Assembly: GCA_964512765.1 (NCBI GenBank)
Contig: CAZEKF010000007.1
Span: 18,926-82,925, forward strand
Direction: 5' to 3'
Source of the DNA: GW2011-AR15 sp964512765
GTDB lineage: Archaea > Nanobdellota > Nanobdellia > Woesearchaeales > GW2011-AR15
DNA: 64,000 nucleotides
Shown: one piece after another, positions 31,578 to 40,640 of the stretch
Position numbering within the stretch: the first letter of the stretch is position 1
Layout: every line of letters begins with the position of its first letter
Made by a program: the position numbers and the translations under genes
The notes under the pieces: generated by a model
Told to the model about the DNA's origin: nothing
Seen by the model: the letters and a program-made list of their open reading frames with translations, nothing else
The model's database searches: none

Positions 31578-31937
31578 ATGAAAAAAATGATTAAACTTAA
31601 CGACACTTTGAAGATTTCTACTGAACAAGGTTTTCCTACTGAACTGGATGTTAACAAACACCTGGAAACTCCTTACGTGCTAGAAGATTTTGAAGGTAGA
31701 TTGTTTGAGTTTCACAAAACAAAACCAAGAGTATATCCTCTGCCGCCTACTAGAACATTTTTAGTTCAGTATATTGATGGTAAATGGATCAAGTGGGGAC
31801 ACTGCTTAATAATTGAACAAACTATTCATAATGGCGAAACAACTTCTGGAAAGTTTAAGATTATTAAAATATATGAACCAGAGTATATGAAGATGGCAAC
31901 TAAACATGATACTCCTGAAGGTTGTAGTTATTTCTGA
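31578..31937 (+). CDS. uncharacterised small soluble protein
   Basis: A 119-residue protein with many aromatic residues: TPYVLEDFEGRLFEFHKTKP, TRTFLVQYIDGKWIKWGHCL and YEPEYMKMATKHDTPEGCSY. The pattern suggests a compact beta domain with a conserved His/Cys-containing strand (KWGHCLIIEQTI). I do not recognise the family. It starts 6 nt after the HicA-like gene, but the toxin pair is self-sufficient and the association may be incidental. Confidence 0.5.
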   Translation: MKKMIKLNDTLKISTEQGFPTELDVNKHLETPYVLEDFEGRLFEFHKTKPRVYPLPPTRTFLVQYIDGKWIKWGHCLIIEQTIHNGETTSGKFKIIKIYEPEYMKMATKHDTPEGCSYF

Positions 31938-31990
31938 TACCAAAACCTTTTTATACCATTTCATAAAGCAAAATCACAAGGTGATTATTA

Positions 31991-32227
31991 ATGGCATTTG
32001 ACAAAAGTTTAGACAAAGAATTATTTAGTGAGACAGCAGAGTTTGAAACATCTAAGATAACTGTTGGCGTATTTTCATATAACGAAGGAACTGCAAAATT
32101 ACAGTTATCAAGAAAAGTTCTTGACCCGGAAAACGGCGAGTATAAATGGGCAAAATTAGGTAGAATGTTCAAAGACGAAGTTGAAGCTGTTCTACCGTTA
32201 ATGCAGAAAGCTGTTGAACATTTATAA
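31991..32227 (+). CDS. small PC4-like single-strand nucleic-acid-binding candidate
   Basis: A 78-residue protein: FETSKITVGVFSYNEGTAKL, QLSRKVLDPENGEYKWAKLG, RMFKDEVEAVLPLMQKAVEH. Four strands followed by a helix with 'K-h-x-V-x-h-x-x-Y-x-G-x-x-x-h-x-h-x-R' is the layout of the PC4/Sub1 coactivator fold, which binds single-stranded DNA. The match is by pattern only. CACAAGGTGATT precedes the ATG, with CTTTTTATACC as a TATA box further up. Confidence 0.5.
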   Translation: MAFDKSLDKELFSETAEFETSKITVGVFSYNEGTAKLQLSRKVLDPENGEYKWAKLGRMFKDEVEAVLPLMQKAVEHL

Positions 32228-32273
32228 TTTTTTTCATAACTTTTTTATATTCAAATTCTCTCTCATATATTTA

Positions 32274-32537
32274 ATGACAACATTAAAACAATTAGAAAAA
32301 GAAATTGAAAACATTAAAAAACGTAACAAAAAAGTTGAAGCAGACAAAGCATGGGAAACGAGTCTAGCCAGAAAACTAATCATCTCAATTTTAACATATA
32401 TCACTGTTGTCGTGTTCTTTTTTGTTGCTGAAGTACCTAAACCGTTTGTGAATGCAATTGTTCCGTCTATTGGATTTATATTATCAACATTATCAGTCCC
32501 TTTCTTTAAGAAAATATGGTTAAGGCGTTATAAGTAA
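32274..32537 (+). CDS. small conserved two-helix membrane protein
   Basis: The 87-residue product has a charged coiled-coil N-terminus (LEKEIENIKKRNKKVEADKA), then WETSLARKLIISILTYITVV and PKPFVNAIVPSIGFILSTLS, giving two transmembrane helices, and a basic end. The 'W-x-x-S-x-x-RK' and 'VP-x-x-GF-x-LS-h-S' motifs recur in short archaeal and candidate-phylum membrane proteins of unknown role. I chose the ATG at 32274 because upstream in-frame sequence is hydrophobic junk overlapping the previous stop. Confidence 0.6.
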   Translation: MTTLKQLEKEIENIKKRNKKVEADKAWETSLARKLIISILTYITVVVFFFVAEVPKPFVNAIVPSIGFILSTLSVPFFKKIWLRRYK

Positions 32538-32539
32538 AC

Positions 32540-32548
32540 TATATAAAC
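32540..32548 (+). promoter_or_regulatory. TATA box of the VWA membrane operon
   Basis: CTATATAAA lies about 27 nt before the ATG at 32571 and no ribosome-binding site intervenes, consistent with a leaderless first gene of the operon 32571-37980. Confidence 0.55.
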
Positions 32549-32570
32549 CCCTGTGCACCATAAAAATTCT

Positions 32571-34376
32571 ATGAATCTATTTGGATTATCGTTTAACATC
32601 ACTAACAACGTTGGCAAGTACAGTTTTTTGTCACTTTTAGTGTTAGCATTTCTATACTTAATGCGGCCTAAACCATTTAAAAAAATCATACCTAGTTTAA
32701 TCTTTTTAGAAAAAAGTACAAAACGTTTAAACATGGCATCTTTTTTTAGAAAGTTTGTCAAGGATTGGTTATTTTTCCTACAATTATTGCTAATATTATT
32801 ACTATGTTTTACTGCACTAGGTTTAACAACAGAACTGAACTTTAAAAAAATTAATAAAGAAATGGTTTTTGTGATTGACGCGAGCGCAAGTTCTAAAGCG
32901 CTTGACAACAATGAGATGTTGTTTGAAAAATATATTAATATAGCTAAGAAAAATCTTGGTGTAAGAAACACAATAATCTTAATTAAAAACACACCAGAAA
33001 TTATTGCTAAACAAACTAACCCTATTAACGCAGTCAGGATCTTAAGTTCTGTTAAACCAAGTGATTCATTAAGCAATATTTGGGACGCAATGATGATTGC
33101 TTCTGAGTTATCAGAAACTTCTAACATTATGGTATTAAGCGATTTTTCTGACACTAATAATAAAGATCTTAACATTGCAAAAAAACTATTAATGGCAAAA
33201 GGGTTTAATGTTGAACTAATAAACCCTAAAAAAGATCAGTTGCGTAACATTGGAATAATAAAACACGTAATTTCTGGTAACAAAACAATTGCTGACGTTA
33301 AAAACTTTGACACTGAACAACGTAAAATCATTGTTAAAAAAACTGATGAAGAATTAATATTACTACCAAACGAAGTTAAACAGTTTACTGTTGAAATTGA
33401 AACAGGATTAAATAAGATAGAAATAGAAACAGGCGATGATTTTTATGTTGATGATTTTCTTTATGTTATAATTCCTGAAGATAGCCAGAAGACTGTTTTG
33501 TTCATAACAAACCAAAAAACTAGTTTCTTATATTCAGCATTAAGTTCTGTTAAAAATTTAGAAATAAAAAAAGTTGAACCACCCATAGTCAAAATTGATG
33601 ACCAGGACATTATTGTTATGGACAATATTGAATATTCAAAACTATTACCTGGAACAATTAATGACATAAGAAAACATGTTAAGTCTGGTAGTTCATTAAT
33701 AATAGCTGCGCAGGATAACTTTGATTTAGAAAAGTTACAAGAATTACTTTCAGTTGAAATCATTAACCAGCATAACCAAGATGTCAGCATATATAACTCT
33801 GGCATTGATAAATTCAATGATTTTAACTTTGGATTAAGTTCAAGGTATTATGAAACCAGTTTAAAAAATAATAATAGTGTAGTTATTGCAGACGCGTATG
33901 ATAAACTTAACTCGCCTGTAATAGTATTATCAAAACACGGTAATGGTAACATATTATTTTACGGTATTTTTGACAATCATAATTCATTCAAACTAAGTTC
34001 TGAATATCCATTGTTCTGGTTAAACATCCTGGATTTATTAGTAAGTAAACAAGATTTCAGAGAACTTAATCTTGGAATCGGTAGTATAATCTACGGTGGT
34101 TCAATAAAAGATCCTGATGGTAGACGTTCTAAAGATTTTACCAGGACAGATCAAACAGGCGTGTATAAAGTTGATGACACAAAAGTCGGTGTTAACCTTC
34201 TAAACAATGAAGAGTCTAACCTTAACTCTGAACTAACATCTGATACAATGCTTGAAGAAGATTATGAACGTAAAAAAATTAAACAAACAGTTTCAATGTT
34301 ATCTTTCTTAATCATATTATGCATATTACTTGCGTTGTTTGAAGTATACATAATTAAAAAAAGAGGTGATGTCTAA
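32571..34376 (+). CDS. BatA-like membrane protein with VWA-type domain
   Basis: The 601-residue protein starts with a BatA N-terminal hydrophobic segment (KYSFLSLLVLAFLYLMRPKP), a basic region and a second transmembrane helix (FFLQLLLILLLCFTALGL). A VWA-like domain begins MVFVIDASASSKAL (DxSxS metal site). After a long beta-rich middle it ends with a membrane helix (SFLIILCILLALFEVYIIKK). Bat/VWA proteins are clients of MoxR-DUF58, encoded here at 15.4-17.2 kb. The next gene overlaps by RBS placement only. Confidence 0.8.
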   Translation: MNLFGLSFNITNNVGKYSFLSLLVLAFLYLMRPKPFKKIIPSLIFLEKSTKRLNMASFFRKFVKDWLFFLQLLLILLLCFTALGLTTELNFKKINKEMVFVIDASASSKALDNNEMLFEKYINIAKKNLGVRNTIILIKNTPEIIAKQTNPINAVRILSSVKPSDSLSNIWDAMMIASELSETSNIMVLSDFSDTNNKDLNIAKKLLMAKGFNVELINPKKDQLRNIGIIKHVISGNKTIADVKNFDTEQRKIIVKKTDEELILLPNEVKQFTVEIETGLNKIEIETGDDFYVDDFLYVIIPEDSQKTVLFITNQKTSFLYSALSSVKNLEIKKVEPPIVKIDDQDIIVMDNIEYSKLLPGTINDIRKHVKSGSSLIIAAQDNFDLEKLQELLSVEIINQHNQDVSIYNSGIDKFNDFNFGLSSRYYETSLKNNNSVVIADAYDKLNSPVIVLSKHGNGNILFYGIFDNHNSFKLSSEYPLFWLNILDLLVSKQDFRELNLGIGSIIYGGSIKDPDGRRSKDFTRTDQTGVYKVDDTKVGVNLLNNEESNLNSELTSDTMLEEDYERKKIKQTVSMLSFLIILCILLALFEVYIIKKRGDV

Positions 34377-34377
34377 A

Positions 34378-36714
34378 ATGGTTTTTGTAATTCACCAGCT
34401 TGAATTATTATACGGACTCATCCCTCTTGCAATTATCCTGTTTATTTTACTAAGAAAAAAGTATATTAAAGATGATCTAAGGCTAGTAAAAAGTAAAGGC
34501 AGGAAACGCTTTATATTTTTTTCAAAACTTATATTTTTCATGTTTTTACTATTAGCATTATCATCACCATATCTTGAATATACAGAAACTGCAAGTAACA
34601 TTACAAAAATCAAAGTTTTGATTGATAACTCCGATTCAATGCAATTGTATGATCTTAATGACGCAGAAAATAAGTTAAGCACTGTTAACCTGCCATTAGA
34701 AATTCAGAAACTGGACCTGGGAGATTATACAACATTAGGTAACTCTATCCTGAACCATTTATCACCTGAAGAAAACATATTATTAGTTACTGACGGTCAA
34801 AATAATTTTGGTACAGATTTAGATGATGTTGCATTGTTTGCTTCAACTATTAATTCAAAAATATACGCACTTGAACTTGACCAGGATAATGACGATGCTA
34901 ATATTGTAATTGAAGGTCCTGGCAAAGTTGTTGCTGACGTTGAAAACACCTTTACTGTTATAGTTAACGAAGTTGGCCAGATAGGTAAGAAAAAAGTTAA
35001 AGTTTACATTGACGATTTTTTAATTTTCGATGATAAGTATGAAAAAGAAATTGAATTAAAAAGATCTTTTAACACTGAAACTGTAATAAAAGCAGAACTT
35101 GAAACTAATGATCATTTTGAACAAAACAATATATTTTACAAAACAGTTTCTGTGCATAAACAACCTAAAGTGTTGTTTGTTAGCAGGAAAAATTCTGAAC
35201 TTTTTAACCTGTACAAAGATTTCTATGCAATGGATTTTTCTGATGATCTTGACAAAGACCTTGACAAGTATCACGCTGTTATTTTGAATGATGTTAATAG
35301 CAAGTATTTGTCAGATGATGACGTTGATAAACTTGACACGTTTTTGAACGAGGAAAATGGGTTGTTTGTGATAGGCGGTAAAGATTCGTATGATTGGGGC
35401 GAGTATAACACGTCCATGATAGCTAATTTGTTACCTGTCTCAGTTGGCAAAGCTAAAAAGAAAAAAGATATTGTTAACATTGCAATTGTTATGGACACTG
35501 GCGCGTCTAGTAAAGATGAAATCAAAGGTAACATAACCTTTTTTGATGTGCAGAAATCACTTGCAGTTGACATTATAAACAGTATTTCTGGACAAAATAA
35601 AGTTTCGTTTATTGAGGCTAATTATTATCTTAACACATTATCTGGACTGAGTGAGCTTGAACCTAAACGAACAGATTTAATAGGCGATATTAGTTTGTTG
35701 TTCCCACACGGGTTTAGCGAGGTAAGGTTTGCGTATGAAAAAGCGCACAAGTCACTAAGACTAACAAAAGGCAGTAAAAATATTATTATTATTACTGATG
35801 GTAAACTTGTGCCACAGGATCAGGCAATGACACTTGAAATTGTTAAAAAAGCGCGCTCTGATGGTATTAAAACATTCATAGTCGGTGTTGGCGACGCTGC
35901 TGACGACGAATTTCTTAAGTCTGTGAAAGAGTTTGGTGATGGCGAATATTTCCGTACTGATGAAACTTATAAGTTAAAACTATACTTCGGCGATCCAAGC
36001 GAGAACACTGGCGAGTTATCAGTGTTTGTGTATGATTCAAACCATTTCATAACAACTGATCTGGAAGATTTAAGTAGAATATACGGGTTTAACACTGTAT
36101 TCCCGAAAACTAATGCTAGATTATTATTAACAACGTCAAAAGGTGATCCGGTTTTAACAACATGGAACTATGGTTTAGGAAGAGTTGCTGCATTAACAAC
36201 AGACGACGGTTCAACATGGATACCTGGCATGTTAAATAATGTGAATTCAAAAGCGTTCATAAGAACACTTAACTGGTTAGTTGAAAATCCTGAGAGAAAA
36301 AATAATTTAATTATTGAACATCCTGAGCTAAGGATTGGCGAGAATAGTGTAATTACTGTCAAATCTGATAATTTGCCGAGTGACGAGTTTTATGAAACAG
36401 AAAAAGGTATCTATAAATCTAATTTATATCCAAACGAGACAGGAGTGCAACAAATTTTAAACAAAAAAGTAGGAGTAAACTATAAAAAGGAATATCTTAA
36501 CATTGGTTTTAATAATAAGTTAGAAAATGCTTTGAGAATAACAGGCGGTGATATTATTAAAGAAATTACGCCTGAAAAATTATTGTCATTAACACAAGTC
36601 GAGACTGTAAAAACAAAAGATTTATCATGGGTATTTATCATGTTAAGTATTATTGCATATTTAATTGAGATTTTGGTTAGAAGAATACAAGACCTGAAAG
36701 TTACCAGAACATAA
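34378..36714 (+). CDS. VWA-domain membrane protein with glutamine amidotransferase-like region
   Basis: A 778-residue protein. Two N-terminal transmembrane helices flank RLVKSKGRKRF. A first VWA-like strand is IKVLIDNSDSMQLYD (DxSxS). A middle region GLFVIGGKDSYDWGEY plus ANLLPVSVG resembles the class I glutamine amidotransferase-like domain of related VWA proteins. A second VWA appears at VNIAIVMDTGASSKD, later IIIITDGKLVPQD. It ends in a C-terminal transmembrane helix. GAGGTGAT lies 6 nt before the chosen ATG (34378). Two VWA-like domains in one chain fit the larger 'BatB/DUF4159-like' family members. Confidence 0.8.
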   Translation: MVFVIHQLELLYGLIPLAIILFILLRKKYIKDDLRLVKSKGRKRFIFFSKLIFFMFLLLALSSPYLEYTETASNITKIKVLIDNSDSMQLYDLNDAENKLSTVNLPLEIQKLDLGDYTTLGNSILNHLSPEENILLVTDGQNNFGTDLDDVALFASTINSKIYALELDQDNDDANIVIEGPGKVVADVENTFTVIVNEVGQIGKKKVKVYIDDFLIFDDKYEKEIELKRSFNTETVIKAELETNDHFEQNNIFYKTVSVHKQPKVLFVSRKNSELFNLYKDFYAMDFSDDLDKDLDKYHAVILNDVNSKYLSDDDVDKLDTFLNEENGLFVIGGKDSYDWGEYNTSMIANLLPVSVGKAKKKKDIVNIAIVMDTGASSKDEIKGNITFFDVQKSLAVDIINSISGQNKVSFIEANYYLNTLSGLSELEPKRTDLIGDISLLFPHGFSEVRFAYEKAHKSLRLTKGSKNIIIITDGKLVPQDQAMTLEIVKKARSDGIKTFIVGVGDAADDEFLKSVKEFGDGEYFRTDETYKLKLYFGDPSENTGELSVFVYDSNHFITTDLEDLSRIYGFNTVFPKTNARLLLTTSKGDPVLTTWNYGLGRVAALTTDDGSTWIPGMLNNVNSKAFIRTLNWLVENPERKNNLIIEHPELRIGENSVITVKSDNLPSDEFYETEKGIYKSNLYPNETGVQQILNKKVGVNYKKEYLNIGFNNKLENALRITGGDIIKEITPEKLLSLTQVETVKTKDLSWVFIMLSIIAYLIEILVRRIQDLKVTRT

Positions 36715-36717
36715 AAA

Positions 36718-37194
36718 ATGTCGTACGTAAAAAGAAACACAACATTGATATTGTTTTTTTTACTTTTATTAACTATTATTTTTTTTAATGTTTCTGTCAT
36801 ATATTACCAAAACTCTTTAACCAGGTTGAACGATGATGTCAGGACAAAAACCGGTCAAATAAATACCATGTCTGACAAAATAACCAGTCTAACTTATAAC
36901 CTTACAAACCTTAACGAAATTCTTAACATACAAATAATCAGGGAAGAAAATTTAAGTGAACAATACCTTGGAGTAAAGACTGAAAAAGAAAAAGTTGAAA
37001 GTGATTTATCAGAAACTAAACAAGAATTAGTCAATGCTAGGGTTGAGATTGACGAACTTGTGCAAGACATTACTAACTTAAATGTTAAGTATTTTGATTT
37101 AAACAGGTCATTTGAAATTGTACTGGACGATGTTGAAGATATTTGTGACGATGCAACTGCTTTAAACCTTTCTGATTGTGATGATTATACATAA
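36718..37194 (+). CDS. membrane-anchored coiled-coil protein
   Basis: A 158-residue protein with one N-terminal transmembrane helix (LILFFLLLLTIIFFNVSVIY) and a long extracytoplasmic coiled coil (residues 35-125) rich in Leu, Asn, Asp and Glu. It ends with two Cys (DDVEDICDDATALNLSDCDD). It starts 3 nt after the VWA gene and is likely part of the same membrane complex, perhaps a spacer or tether. No family assignment. Confidence 0.6.
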   Translation: MSYVKRNTTLILFFLLLLTIIFFNVSVIYYQNSLTRLNDDVRTKTGQINTMSDKITSLTYNLTNLNEILNIQIIREENLSEQYLGVKTEKEKVESDLSETKQELVNARVEIDELVQDITNLNVKYFDLNRSFEIVLDDVEDICDDATALNLSDCDDYT

Positions 37195-37203
37195 CTTAAA
37201 AAA

Positions 37204-37980
37204 ATGACAATTGTTAAAGTTAGGAAAATGTACCGTGAGTTACTCGCAACTTCTGTTATTTTAAACATTTTTGACTCGTTGTTAACAGCTGTAACAGTTT
37301 TCAGTCTTAGTTATATTATAATATATTTTTACAGGATAAGTTACTATTTTGCTGTTCTTATCGCTGTTCTATTTTTTATTAGAAGCTTTTCTCAAAAATT
37401 AAAACAAAACAAAATCTTAATTATTGAAAAAAAATATCCTGATCTAAAAGAAAGACTAAGGACAAGCTACGATTACCAAGAAAATAGTAATACTGTTATT
37501 GACTCGTTGCATAAAGATATTACAAGGATGATGAAAAAGGTTGATGTAAATGCTTTTTTAGAAATAAAAAAGCTTGCATCTAAAATCATGGTTATTATTG
37601 TAATGTTATTAGCTGTACTGTATTTTTCATCTGTTGGGTTTGATATACTGGATATTAAAACACGGATTGTTAACTCTGCATTTTATAACAAGCTTGATAC
37701 ATTTTCTAAAGATCTTTTTGATACGCGCGATGAAATAACTGATCGGCCTAAACTAGACGATCCCAGGCTTTTAATATTAGGCGATAAAGACCTTAATGTA
37801 AGTATTGACACCTATAACACTGAGCTTGATATTACGGACATATCTGAAGCTGAAAAAAACGATTACGGCGGGCATTATCCTGAAGAAGTTAAAGGCGCTG
37901 CGCAAGAAATATACGAAGATAAAATTCCTGAAGAGCATAAAGAAGTTATTAAAGATTATTTTAAAAAGATTAATGAATAA
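37204..37980 (+). CDS. membrane protein of MoxR/VWA operons (DUF7502/DUF4175-like)
   Basis: A 258-residue protein: two transmembrane helices near residues 20-60, a basic soluble loop with IIEKKYPDLKERLRTSYDYQ, a third helix (about 128-150), and an acidic C-terminal domain ending EEHKEVIKDYFKKI. The 'E-x-x-x-P-x-L-x-ER-L-x-T-x-x-D' segment is typical of membrane proteins that accompany archaeal MoxR-DUF58-VWA gene clusters. It is last in the operon starting at 32571. Confidence 0.65.
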   Translation: MTIVKVRKMYRELLATSVILNIFDSLLTAVTVFSLSYIIIYFYRISYYFAVLIAVLFFIRSFSQKLKQNKILIIEKKYPDLKERLRTSYDYQENSNTVIDSLHKDITRMMKKVDVNAFLEIKKLASKIMVIIVMLLAVLYFSSVGFDILDIKTRIVNSAFYNKLDTFSKDLFDTRDEITDRPKLDDPRLLILGDKDLNVSIDTYNTELDITDISEAEKNDYGGHYPEEVKGAAQEIYEDKIPEEHKEVIKDYFKKINE

Positions 37981-38035
37981 ATTAGTTTAGTTTTTTGCAT
38001 AAAGTTTTTAATTATGTCAATACCTCCCTTTTAAT

Positions 38036-38761
38036 ATGACAAAGATATTAATAACTAAAGACAGGAAATTCTTAATTAGAGATGAGTCTAAAGATTTTCA
38101 TTGTAATTTTGGTTTAATTAAAAGCGCTGATTTAAAAAAAGCTAAACCTGGCAATATTTTGAAAACTAACACTGGTAAAGAATTAACTGTTTTAGACGCG
38201 GATTTTATTGACCTGTATAAAAAAATTAAACGAGGTGCTCAGATAATACCCAGAAAAGATATTGGACAAATCATAACACAAACTGGCTTAACAAAAGATT
38301 CAGTTGTTATTGAATCTGGTTCAGGAAGTGGTGCATTAGGATGTTTTTTAGCTAAACTATGCAAAAAAGTGTATTCGTATGAAATAAGAGAAGATTTCTA
38401 TAAATTAGTAAAAGGCAATATTGAGTTCCTTGAAATAAAGAATTTAGTGTTGAAAAATAAAGATGCTAAGCAAGGTTTTTCTGAAAAAAATGTTGATGTT
38501 ATTGTATTAGATTTGCCAGATCCATGGGAATTAATAGATGTTGCTAAGAAATCATTGAAAATTGGTGGTTTCTTAGTTTCATACAGTCCAACAATACCTC
38601 AAGTAATGGACTTTGTGGATAGTTTAGATGATTCATTCCAATATATTAAAACATCTGAAATTATTGAACGCATATGGGAAATAAATAAAAGAAAAGTTAG
38701 GCCTAAATCACAAGCAATTGGACATTCTGGGTTCTTAAGTTTTGTTAGAAAAATTAAATGA
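38036..38761 (+). CDS. trmI: tRNA (adenine-N1)-methyltransferase TrmI
   Basis: A 241-residue protein. An N-terminal beta domain is followed by IKRGAQIIPRKDIGQIITQT, VVIESGSGSGALGCFLAKLC (SAM motif I), YEIREDFYKLVKGNIEF and VIVLDLPDPWELIDVAKKSL, the last being the D-L-P-x-P-W motif diagnostic of TrmI/Trm61. Archaeal TrmI makes m1A at positions 57 and 58 of tRNA as a homotetramer. It follows the VWA operon with its own AT-rich leader. Confidence 0.93.
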   Translation: MTKILITKDRKFLIRDESKDFHCNFGLIKSADLKKAKPGNILKTNTGKELTVLDADFIDLYKKIKRGAQIIPRKDIGQIITQTGLTKDSVVIESGSGSGALGCFLAKLCKKVYSYEIREDFYKLVKGNIEFLEIKNLVLKNKDAKQGFSEKNVDVIVLDLPDPWELIDVAKKSLKIGGFLVSYSPTIPQVMDFVDSLDDSFQYIKTSEIIERIWEINKRKVRPKSQAIGHSGFLSFVRKIK

Positions 38762-39628
38762 TTAATTCGCAATAGTAATCATAAACGCACCTGTAAATAT
38801 TAACATTGCAGCAATGAATCTTAACAATTTATTTTTTTCTTTTAGAATATGTCCGCCCATCAAAACTGCAAAAATTATGCTTAGTTGTCTTAGCCCAACA
38901 ACATAGCTCAATTTTTCAATCTGGAATGCTTTCAAAATTAAGTAATAACCAAAGATACCAATAAAGCCACATAGTACAATTGATTTTTTATTAAGTTTCC
39001 ATTCTTTTTTAATTGTTTTTTTAGATTTATACTTGAACACGTACAACATAAAAAACAGATATTGCATAAGAACAAATAAAAATAAGAAAACTGCCGGATC
39101 ATAATGATCTACTCCGTAACTGTCAACAATAGAATACCCAGCAACGCATAACATTGTTAAAAAAGCAAACTGTGTAGGTTTTTCTGTGAATAATCCTTTC
39201 AAAGGTTCAAAAAAGTCTGCTAATTTGTTCAGATTAATTAAATAAACACCGAACACAACTGTTAAAATTCCTACTATTCCTAACAAAGAAACATTTTCAT
39301 TAAGGAAGAATATTGAAACAAGTAAAACTAATGCAGGTGCACTTCTTACAATAGGATAAACATGTGATAGTTCTCCTTTTTCATATGATTTAGTTAAGAA
39401 AAAGTGATACATTGTATGTATAATACCTGTTAAAAGGATTACATGAACTCTTGTGAATGAAAAGTCTTTGTCTAAATTATAAATAAAAAGAGGTAGTAAG
39501 AATAATAATGAAAAAAAACCATATAGAAATGTAAATATTTGTTTATCATTAGCTTTTTTTTGATAGAAATTTCTTAATGCATGAAGAACTGCTGATAAAA
39601 CAACTAACGACACTGCAACAGGATTCAT
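38762..39628 (-). CDS. EamA/DMT-superfamily transporter
   Basis: A 288-residue protein with ten transmembrane helices in two similar halves (ILTGIIHTMYHFFLTKSYEK... LYPIVRSAPALVLLVSIFFL and later IVLCGFIGIFGYYLILKAFQ... SYVVGLRQLSIIFAVLMGGH), the usual 10-TMS EamA plan. The substrate is unknown. It is convergent with trmI (stops 1 nt apart) and divergent from the MNT-HEPN pair. A second EamA protein is at 50490-51386 but is not closely similar. Confidence 0.85.
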   Translation of the reverse strand: MNPVAVSLVVLSAVLHALRNFYQKKANDKQIFTFLYGFFSLLFLLPLFIYNLDKDFSFTRVHVILLTGIIHTMYHFFLTKSYEKGELSHVYPIVRSAPALVLLVSIFFLNENVSLLGIVGILTVVFGVYLINLNKLADFFEPLKGLFTEKPTQFAFLTMLCVAGYSIVDSYGVDHYDPAVFLFLFVLMQYLFFMLYVFKYKSKKTIKKEWKLNKKSIVLCGFIGIFGYYLILKAFQIEKLSYVVGLRQLSIIFAVLMGGHILKEKNKLLRFIAAMLIFTGAFMITIAN

Positions 39629-39723
39629 ACATTTGTGATTCTAATGTAAAATATAAATTTATAGCTTTTTCAATTTCAACTAATAGAAACATTTTTATAT
39701 ACATCTAAACATTTTTATACCAA

Positions 39724-40233
39724 ATGGTACAAAAATGTAGTTATTTAAAAGTATTAGAAGTTTTTTTTCAAGAGCCAACTACAATCCAGTTTATTAAAAG
39801 TATTAGTAAAAAAATCAAATTAGCACCAACTTCAGTCAAAAACCATATTAATCAATTACTAAAAGACAAATTAATTGTTTCAAAAGAATCTATTCCATTT
39901 AATGGATTTATAGCTAATAGAGACAATGATAAATTTATTTATTTCAAAAGATCTTATAATCTCTTCTCATTATTTGAATTAAATCAATTCATTATTAACG
40001 AAATATATCCTCAAAAAATTTTCTTATTTGGATCATACTCTTTAGGTGAAGATGTTGAAAGTTCAGACATTGATTTGATTATTATTTCAAAAGTAAAAAA
40101 AGAAATAAATCTAAATAAATTCGAAAAACAATTAAAAAGAAAAATAAACATAATGATAATAAAAGATTTGAAAAAACTAGATAATGAAATAAAAAACAAA
40201 GTTAATAATGGAGTTATATTATTTGGAGGATAA
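39724..40233 (+). CDS. MNT-type nucleotidyltransferase with N-terminal winged helix
   Basis: Residues 1-65 form a winged helix (FFQEPTTIQFIKSISKKIKL, APTSVKNHINQLLKDKLIVS). Residues 90-169 are a minimal nucleotidyltransferase with KIFLFGSYSLGEDVESSDID, i.e. GS-x9-D-x-D. MNT proteins AMPylate or otherwise silence their HEPN partners in toxin-antitoxin pairs. The HEPN gene begins 2 nt downstream. A TTTTTATACC box lies immediately upstream of the ATG. Confidence 0.85.
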   Translation: MVQKCSYLKVLEVFFQEPTTIQFIKSISKKIKLAPTSVKNHINQLLKDKLIVSKESIPFNGFIANRDNDKFIYFKRSYNLFSLFELNQFIINEIYPQKIFLFGSYSLGEDVESSDIDLIIISKVKKEINLNKFEKQLKRKINIMIIKDLKKLDNEIKNKVNNGVILFGG

Positions 40234-40235
40234 GT

Positions 40236-40637
40236 ATGAATGATGTGTTCAAAATAAGCAAGGATATTGAAAGGGCAAATAGTTTGCTTGAGATTGCAAT
40301 AGAAAGGAAAGATATAATAAAAATACTTCCCAGAGATAAACCATACAAAATCATTGAAGAATATTATGAAATCATTTTAGAACTTCTTACTGCAGTAATG
40401 TACTGTGATGGACAAAAAACATTGAGCCATAAAACATTGATTGAGTATTACTCAAAAAATTATTCAAACTTAGAACAACATCAGATAAAATTAATTGATC
40501 AATTAAGAAAACATAGAAATAACATTGTCTATTATGGTAAAAAAGTCAAAATTGAGTTCTTAATCAACAATGAAAATGAAATAAAAAATATCATAAAAAT
40601 TCTTGAAAAAATAGTCAAAGAAAAAATCAAAGAATAA
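40236..40637 (+). CDS. HEPN-domain protein, partner of the MNT nucleotidyltransferase
   Basis: A 133-residue all-helical HEPN protein. The helix-4 region reads LRKHRNNIVYYGKKV. In RNase HEPN toxins this is R-x4-6-H; here RNNIVYYG has Tyr where His would be, so the canonical catalytic His is absent. It may be a non-RNase HEPN or use other residues. It starts 2 nt after the MNT gene and ends 3 nt before the convergent copA stop. Confidence 0.8.
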   Translation: MNDVFKISKDIERANSLLEIAIERKDIIKILPRDKPYKIIEEYYEIILELLTAVMYCDGQKTLSHKTLIEYYSKNYSNLEQHQIKLIDQLRKHRNNIVYYGKKVKIEFLINNENEIKNIIKILEKIVKEKIKE

Positions 40638-40640
40638 TTA

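Noticed and set aside
32528..33175. 215-residue minus-strand ORF
   Set aside because: It is antisense to the BatA-like gene, with no start signals.
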